Source: Phoronis ovalis (lineage: Eukaryota; Phoronida; Phoronidae). Taken from it: 15,110 bases of DNA. Below are positions 9,335 to 15,110 of the stretch, one piece after another. The position numbers and the translations under genes were made by a program. The DNA lies in the NCBI GenBank assembly GCA_028565635.1, contig JAOXYB010029100.1:1-15110 (forward strand), given 5' to 3'. Each line of letters opens with the position of its first letter. The first letter of the stretch is position 1. The notes beneath the pieces were generated by a model. The model was not told the origin of the DNA. It ran no database searches and was given only the letters and a program-made list of their open reading frames with translations.

Positions 9335-9440
9335 TTTGTAATTGTATATCGGCATAAATTCTTAATAAATACTTCAGATTTATTATATATTATAACAAAT
9401 ACTGAATTTATTATAGCGACAAATGAAATTAATTAACAGA

Positions 9441-9583
9441 ACAATCGTGATAAAATGTAACTATTTTTAACAAACCATTTTTTTACACCTGCTAGGTGAA
9501 AAATTAAGTAACCGTTGGACTGTCACATTCATTTTTCACCCAGCAGGCATAAATTAAAAATAGTTACATGTTATCACGATTGT
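9441..9583. repeat. Foldback element, copy 1
   Basis: The ends 9441-9470 and 9554-9583 are inverted copies matching at 29 of 30 (start ACAATCGTGATAAAATG). Inner parts also pair (CCTGCTAGGTGAAAAAT against a GGGTGAAAAATG-type complement), so nearly the whole unit can fold back around a short centre near 9505-9527. Confidence 0.8.
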
Positions 9584-9809
9584 TTAGTCAGACCATTGTT
9601 TTTGAAAGACAATTGTGGTACAATCGTGATAAAATGCAACTATTTTTAACAAATCATTTTTTTTACACCTGCTGCGTGAAAAATGAAGTAAACATTGGAC
9701 TGTCACTTTCATTTTTCATCCAGCAGGCATAATAATGGTTAGTTAAAAATAGTTACATTTCATCACGATTATACCACAATTGTCTTTCTAATACAATGGT
9801 CTGACTAAA
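9583..9809. repeat. Foldback element, copy 2, with extended arms
   Basis: Same core as copy 1 in the same orientation (9620-9772), with further arms outside it: 9583-9619 pairs with 9773-9809 (TTTAGTCAGACCATTG and its complement). Each arm is about 105 bases with few mismatches, and the centre is about 15-20 bases. Diverged outer matches (TACTGAATTTATTAT near 9400; ATAATAATTCAGTTTT near 9817) suggest the original unit was larger. Confidence 0.8.
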
Positions 9810-12052
9810 CTATTCGATAATAATTCAGTTTTACTATTATTAAGCTTATTTTGTAAATGCTGAGAGTACTGAATTATTTGGGCAACCAGAGATTCTATTA
9901 TCTTTGTTAAATTCGAATTTTGTTATTTTTCTGATTTCTAGCTATTTCTTTTTATTTCCTATATAACAACGGATGATATTTAGAAACAGTCCATAACAAA
10001 TGTGGGGGCGTATCATTAACTTTTTAAAAACGCATTCAGCACGAAGTAGAACCATTGCATTTTCCTGTAGGACGTACCTTAATGTGATTTTTTAGTGTCA
10101 ATAAACACTGATTACATTTTATTTCGCATAGGAATGAAAATATTGCTGTAACATAACCTGAATGCGTTAAAGTTTTGACATCTGTGCTACAGCCTCTGGG
10201 AGATACAAAGTTTCTGAAATGTAAGGCTAAAACTTGTTATATATCGTCGCTAACTGTTGTTTAAAGTCTATAATAATTAATAATAATAATGTTGTATTCT
10301 AAAAAGTACAGAAATGTGAAATCCGATGGGAAATGTGTGTGGCTAATAGTGCATGTATACACAATATTTTTACACACTTAATGAACTCAATGTTGGTCTA
10401 CTTATAGCGTGTAATATTTTCGCACTTAAAAGCTTTTACCGGTCATTTTGTTTCTTTATTATTTACTTCAATGCGAAACCATCAGACATTGCCTAAAAAT
10501 CTGCAATTTTCTACACTAAGCAGTGAAACCCAAACAGACGTCATCTACTATACGTAGCGTGTGTCCTGTATGCCGGGCCTGTATGTATGTCCGCATACGG
10601 AATTTAAGCTCTTGTCAAAATTAATGTTACATTAAGACTTTGCACAGTAGTGGATTTTGTGCAGATATGAATTATTATGGATCATGAAATAATGGGGATC
10701 AAAGATAGGTACGCTGCTATTGGAAGTAATTTCTAAGTTGGAGTCTAGATCCAATCGGAAATTATTCAATTTTTAGAAATATTCTTAAGATTTAATTCTA
10801 AAGTCATAAAATAGAGGGTCACTGATTCGGGAAGGTCAATATAAACGCACCCAACATTGAAATAGCATGTAAAGAGGAATGCAGGAAAATGGATCATCCT
10901 AGAGACTAGACACATCAGGTAACCTTTTAATACATTTATTATGTACAGATACACATGGTATCCCATAAAAAAATTTGTGAAACAGAAATTTTCTTTATAA
11001 ATGGCAGATTCAAAAACTCTGAAATTTGAATATTGTTAAGTATTGGTCTTTCTATATCACTTACGCAGATTTTAGCATCTTTTCACGAAAACGTTAAACA
11101 TATAGCATATACACTGTTATCATGATGACAGGCGAGCCGGGATATACTTTAATTGTCGCATTGCTGTGCCGCTAATGATTGTTTGTGTGACTTGTTTGAA
11201 TTGTACTTTTCTATATCCAAACATTTGAAAAGAAGCATGTGCACTTGACAAACATATATATAGAAATTACTCGTAATTTCATTTATAAAACGAACTGCAT
11301 GGTGACTCTATACTCTCTGGAGATGGAGCTATTGACCCTTTGACCAATCAGCTGTAGTGTTAACATATTTAAAATATCTATATATATCGTTTTATATATT
11401 ATTAGTCCTATCTACAAGCTTCGAGGGTAAATTTCAAAAATGCGATTTTCTCAATGTTACAGTTTTTTTTATAATGATATTTCTTGTATATCAACAGTGC
11501 GGAAAGATGAAACACACGGCAAATCAAAAAAAAAACTCCATCTAAACTCCTGTCATTTGAGCTGGATTTATAATGTTAATATGAGCTGAAATAACATAAT
11601 ATATAATTACTAGAGAAATAACACGAGTTTTAAAACACTTCAAATAAATCATCTATCAGCATCTTTACAAAAGGCTACAAAAGTACAAAGTACAAAAGCA
11701 CAAGAACAAGAAAAATAATACAATATTACAAAGATAAATGAAATATACCCTATTTCGGTAACAATGAGTACAACAATTTAATCAAAAAAGTTAAGGCCTG
11801 TGAAATCTTTTTTTGAATATTTCTAATTCTAAATATTTTTTTGAAAGCTACTTTTTTATCGTTTGAATTCTTACATTGGACAAATGTAGTGATGCTACTG
11901 AACACTCCACGAAAAGATGAGTGGTGGTCACATGATATTTATCGTCAGGTTAAACTTGTTCACTGCTGTGCTAGACCTAGTTCCAATTATTCTGTGTACG
12001 GTAACCATTTCAGTTGTGGGTCTTCAATAGTTTTATAGCATTTTGAGTATTA
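9810..12052. other. Intergenic AT-rich stretch, nothing recognised
   Basis: About 2.2 kb between the foldback cluster and the receptor stop codon. It contains only low-complexity DNA, such as an AAT run near 10268-10290 and an ACAAAAGTACAAAG repeat near 11676-11700. Minus-strand ATTAAA at 11782-11777 is a weak polyadenylation candidate for the receptor gene. Open frames here are short and without domains. Confidence 0.6.
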
Positions 12053-12862
12053 CTACATTTTGGTAATAATAGCATTTCTAGGGATCTTTATGCTACGTTC
12101 CATACGTGCTGTTGCAGACCTGGTTGCAGGACGTGTTTCGTGATTAAAATGATCTTTCATACGACTCTGGATGACCGATTCGCTGTCTGTTTCGCGCTGC
12201 GTCTTCAATGGGACCGCAGGCGTTATGGAGATAAAACTTCTACTATGCGATCTATTAAGCTGAACAAAATTTGATGTTTCACACTTTTGTCTGTATTGCT
12301 GTGTAACAAACATATTGGAGCTAGGTAGCCTTCCCATAAACGTCGTTGCTTTATCATTCGAGGTCCCGGTGTCTGCTACTATTCCTCTCTCAGATTGGTT
12401 GGTGTCATTTGTGTTTGAATTAAGATTCGCATCCATCGCTGTTGATATGGTTACATTCATTCGCGATTCTTCCTTCACAAAAATCAGAGCATACATTTTT
12501 GGAAAATACAAGAAACTAAGGGCAACTGTGCTGTTTAAGAGCAAAGCCAAGGCGACGAGGAAAACCCTGTAGTACGTATTAACAGTCGTAAAGTATGCCG
12601 GAACAAAAGCCACAAATACAACAAAAACTGTGTACACGCAAAAGACAATATATCGAGATTCATTAAAATTATTGGGTAACTTGCGAATCTTAAAACTGTA
12701 AAAACTACAAGCAATCACTAGCAAGATAGCGTATGCTAAAGATATTGCTAAACCAAACGTAGGAATAGAACAACTCAATTCCACATATCTTGCCGTAATG
12801 ACTGGCATCATTAAGCTTACTTCCGGTGTCTCAATAATCGCCGATATCAAGCTGATGCAAAC
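12053..12862 (-). other. Receptor terminal exon: rest of TM4 to TM7 and C-tail
   Basis: The acceptor TTTTTTTCACAG ends at 12863 and the exon continues helix 4 (VCISLISAIIE). The loop Cys (VELSC) precedes helix 5. Helix 6 starts after FNESRYIVF. Helix 7 contains STVALSFLYFPKMY. The tail from about residue 610 has no Homer motif and is Ser/Thr- and Arg-rich. The last residues are NAIITKM before TAG. Confidence 0.9.
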
Positions 12863-15005
12863 CTGTGAAAAAAAAAGATATTTTATTTTTTTATGATAGG
12901 CTAGCTGTATATACGCGATATTTGTAAATATTGAATAGTGCTTGATAAATTGAGGTTAATAGGCAGTTTTGAGTCCATTATGAAGATATAACGGGTCGAA
13001 ACCGATTGAAAAGTCGATCGCGCCCATTATAACTTTCAATCCGTTGAGCTATTGGCACATCCTCGTCCTTACTGCTGCTTCCTCGCAGATTATGTGCTAG
13101 GATATGCGATACAAAATACCTGTTCGCATATTCTCGATCGCACAACATCGCACTCCCGGGATCGCACTAGATTGTGTTTCCGAGGAGGCTACTGTCATAC
13201 AAAGTGGTTATACATACGTGCCGCCCTATGGGATATGGTTTTTCAGGGCCCCTGCTTGCAACGGAGTATATATTTCAGCACTGGACGCTCGCAACAGTGT
13301 ATATGTTTAGCTTACTGCCAACAACCGGTGCCGAAATCTAATCTGCTTATAAAGGGGTATGTTTTTTGCCATGAGTGTTACTAAAGGGGTAGATTTTTAG
13401 CCATCTTTTCAGACAACGGAGTATGTTTTTGTCATAGCTAACTTGCAACGGGTATAGGGTTTTGAGTCCTCACCCCTGTAGCATAAATTGGCGAAGTAGC
13501 CCCGGCCCCGGCAGTTCAATTTTAGATTAATTTAGTTAATAATATTTGAGATATACCTACCTGTGCAGAGATAAGTAAGACCATCATGACATTTTGAGCC
13601 TTCGGGCTGGTGAGAATTGGGCGTTGAGCTGTTGTCTTTCCTGATTTAAAAACCCTGTATATCAAATTAGTTCTGATAAGCAATGGACCGTAAATCCATG
13701 TAAAACTCTGTGTAAATACGCAGTAAGAAAATATGCAGTGATTTTGAGTCAGATACGGAGTTAAATACGCTGGAATAGCTAAATAACCTAAAATTATGCC
13801 AATGATCATAACAACAGACATTCGTAAGCTTGAGACTTTGATGAGTTTGTGTTTTCTATGTCGTCCAAAGAAGACGAGGACAGCAAATGCGACACAAATT
13901 CCAGTTATACTTAAAATTAGGATTACTAATCCCAGAGGATTTTTATAGTCCAAATGAACTGGTGAAATCATTTCACATGTCGTGAAATTTTCTTGATCAG
14001 GCCAAGAATACACTGGGCATGGCTCACAGTCTTGACTGTTATTTACAACTATTTCGTTCTCTCGACATTTTTTACAAAGCCAGCAGCACTCTAGCTCTTG
14101 TGGGATGTGAAATTCGCCCGGACGACATGGTAGACTGCACACAGATGTTGGTCTTTCACTATTCCCATTCGTAATTAAACCCTTGGGCCATTGTAATTTA
14201 TCCTCTCTGATATTTACCAAACTCTCTAACTCTACATCCCACATGGCATATTCTTCTTGTGCGTATGTTTCTTCTTCCTTCTGTAACTGCTCCACGACGT
14301 ATTTGCCATTCATATCTCCTTGATCATCGAATGAAATGTGGCCATTGATACCGATAAAATTAGCTTTCTTCAAGTAGTTCAACATCAGATATCCTGATAC
14401 ACAGTTACTAATGGAGGTTCCCTGCACCCCTGGACAATGGTCTTTAACCAGAGCGTTTAGAGCATGTGCAAATGTTGAAACGCTATCTATAATTGTCGAT
14501 GGCAACGAAGCAGATTCGAAACCGGGAGTGTCATAAGACAGTTTTTCCGTCCCGTCACACTTGCGTGTACTTGTGTTAGATAAAAAGCTGCAATCAAATA
14601 CATCTTCCCAATACAGCTTTAGCCATGGGTGATTAGGAAGGTTTAAAGGATTTAACTGGAAAAAGTATTCATCAAACTCCGGCAGAAGTTTATTGTAAAT
14701 TTTCATGGTCAGAGCTCCGGTAGAAATTTGCTTTTCATTTTGATCCAATAAATGCATTTGCACCCCCCATCCATCTGTACCAATAAATACAAAGTGTTCG
14801 AACAACCCTGCACGCTGAATAGCATCAAACAATCCGGTAAAGTGTCCTACCCAAGAAAATATTACTAATACTCTGGAATTGGGATACTTTAAAAGTTCAG
14901 TTACCACGCTATCAAAGAACATGTCGTTCGAGAATCGTAATATTTCTATATAAGCTGCAATGCAAACGTCTTTTGCACTGGCAAGTTGTTCCAAAGTTTT
15001 TGCTC
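12053..15005 (-). CDS. Metabotropic glutamate receptor-like class C GPCR (5'-partial, 2 exons)
   Basis: Exons on the minus strand are 15005-13561 and 12862-12053 (phase-0 intron, GT-AG), giving 750 residues plus TAG at 12055-12053. The first exon opens after TTTTAG with two bases that finish a codon from an exon to the right of the window. Order: second part of the Venus flytrap ligand-binding domain (1 to about 285, with IGTDGWG near 74-80), Cys-rich linker (about 289-343, with CSLPCRPGE, CCWLCKKC and CEPCP), seven membrane helices (about 356-605) ending in FPKMYALI, and a cytoplasmic tail of about 145 residues. NNFNESRYIVF before helix 6 and the AFVPAYF helix are typical of the mGluR family. 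It should sit in the plasma membrane and signal through G proteins. The natural ligand is uncertain. No Homer-type PPxxF motif is seen; the end, ITKM, is a weak PDZ-ligand-like sequence. Confidence 0.9.
13040..13520. repeat. Intronic repeat with about 31-base internal period
   Basis: It fills most of the receptor intron 12863-13560. Units about 30-32 bases apart begin like AACGGAGTATATATTT, AAAGGGGTATGTTTTTT, AAAGGGGTAGATTTTTAG and AACGGAGTATGTTTTTG (about 13258-13465). The left part has GGCACATCCTCGT (13054-13066), shared with the repeat at 81-93; the right end is C/G-rich (CCCCGGCCCCGG, 13500-13511). No inverted ends were found. Boundaries are approximate. Confidence 0.55.
13561..15005 (-). 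other. Receptor exon: ligand-binding lobe, Cys-rich domain, TM1 to start of TM4
   Basis: This 1445-base exon reads AKTLEQLASAKDVCIAA from its acceptor side, so the real entry is an acceptor AG at 15007-15006 and not an initiation codon. Visible blocks include LKYPNSRVLVIF, TDGWG, AHALNALVKDHCPG and DMNGKYVVEQLQ, the last matching the GDAPGRYDI block of mGluRs. The membrane part covers helix 1 (GLVILILSITGICVAFAV), helix 2, helix 3 with the Cys that normally pairs with the loop-2 Cys, and the first half of helix 4. The donor is CAG/GTAGGT at 13561/13560. Confidence 0.9.
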
Positions 15006-15049
15006 CTAAAATTAAAAATTAAAAGACTTAAGATAGAGTCACCCTTCTT

Positions 15050-15110
15050 GAATTCGTTAGAACTCGTTAGGAAACTTGAACTCGTTAGATCTTCGTTATT
15101 TAACGAGTTC
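15050..15110. repeat. Cluster of GAACTCGTTAG repeats at the window edge
   Basis: GAAYTCGTTAG occurs at 15050-15060, 15060-15070 and 15078-15088, and its inverse TAACGAGTTC at 15101-15110. It lies in the intron upstream of the visible receptor exon and is cut by the window end. Confidence 0.6.

Noticed and set aside
12315-12572. Plus-strand open frame of 85 codons
   Set aside because: It is antisense to the receptor's terminal exon.
13052-13384. Plus-strand open frames in the receptor intron
   Set aside because: They overlap the intronic repeat and show no domain.
14992-14994. Start of the receptor reading frame at 14994
   Set aside because: The codon is TTG, not ATG, and the frame continues upstream to an acceptor at 15007-15006; the residues AKTLEQLA fit the family.

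Overview
This is a window of animal (metazoan) nuclear DNA. It carries parts of two spliced genes with canonical GT-AG introns and intact reading frames across the junctions. Both encode animal-type proteins: an SH2 plus tyrosine-kinase-like protein and a class C (metabotropic glutamate receptor-like) GPCR. The DNA is AT-rich, with short exons and repeat-filled introns. A marine invertebrate is my best guess, but the phylum cannot be read from the window.

Layout. Plus strand, 260-7614: the 3' part of a gene, with nine visible exons giving 1192 residues. It encodes the second half of an SH2 domain, a complete tyrosine-kinase-like domain in which every main catalytic motif is altered (a pseudokinase), then an 858-residue tail in one large exon with a long coiled coil and a Ser/Asn-rich basic region. 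Its 5' end lies left of the window. From 7615 to 12052 there is no recognisable gene, only inverted-repeat elements (7638-8025, 9279-9334, 9441-9809) and AT-rich sequence. Minus strand, 15005-12053: the 3' part of an mGluR-like receptor in two exons, 750 residues. The rest of its ligand-binding domain lies to the right of the window. The two genes converge tail to tail.

Mobile DNA. The pseudokinase introns hold a 1.3-kb element with 28-bp terminal inverted repeats and a 6-bp target duplication (1527-2855), and a 0.3-kb hAT-like MITE with 24/25-bp matching ends (about 3206-3509). A fragment lies at the left edge (1-138), and a related-looking element sits in the receptor intron (about 13040-13520). 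The MITE, the fragment and the receptor-intron element all share an internal period of about 31 bp.

The most interesting candidate is the pseudokinase. It combines an SH2 module, a catalytically dead kinase fold, a 276-residue coiled coil, three S-x-I-P tetrapeptides (the motif that binds EB proteins at microtubule plus ends), one S-x-L-P variant, and a class I PDZ-ligand-like C-terminus. That suggests a phosphotyrosine-responsive cytoskeletal scaffold. The domains are read from sequence; the scaffold role is inference. Nothing indicates a functional link between the two genes.
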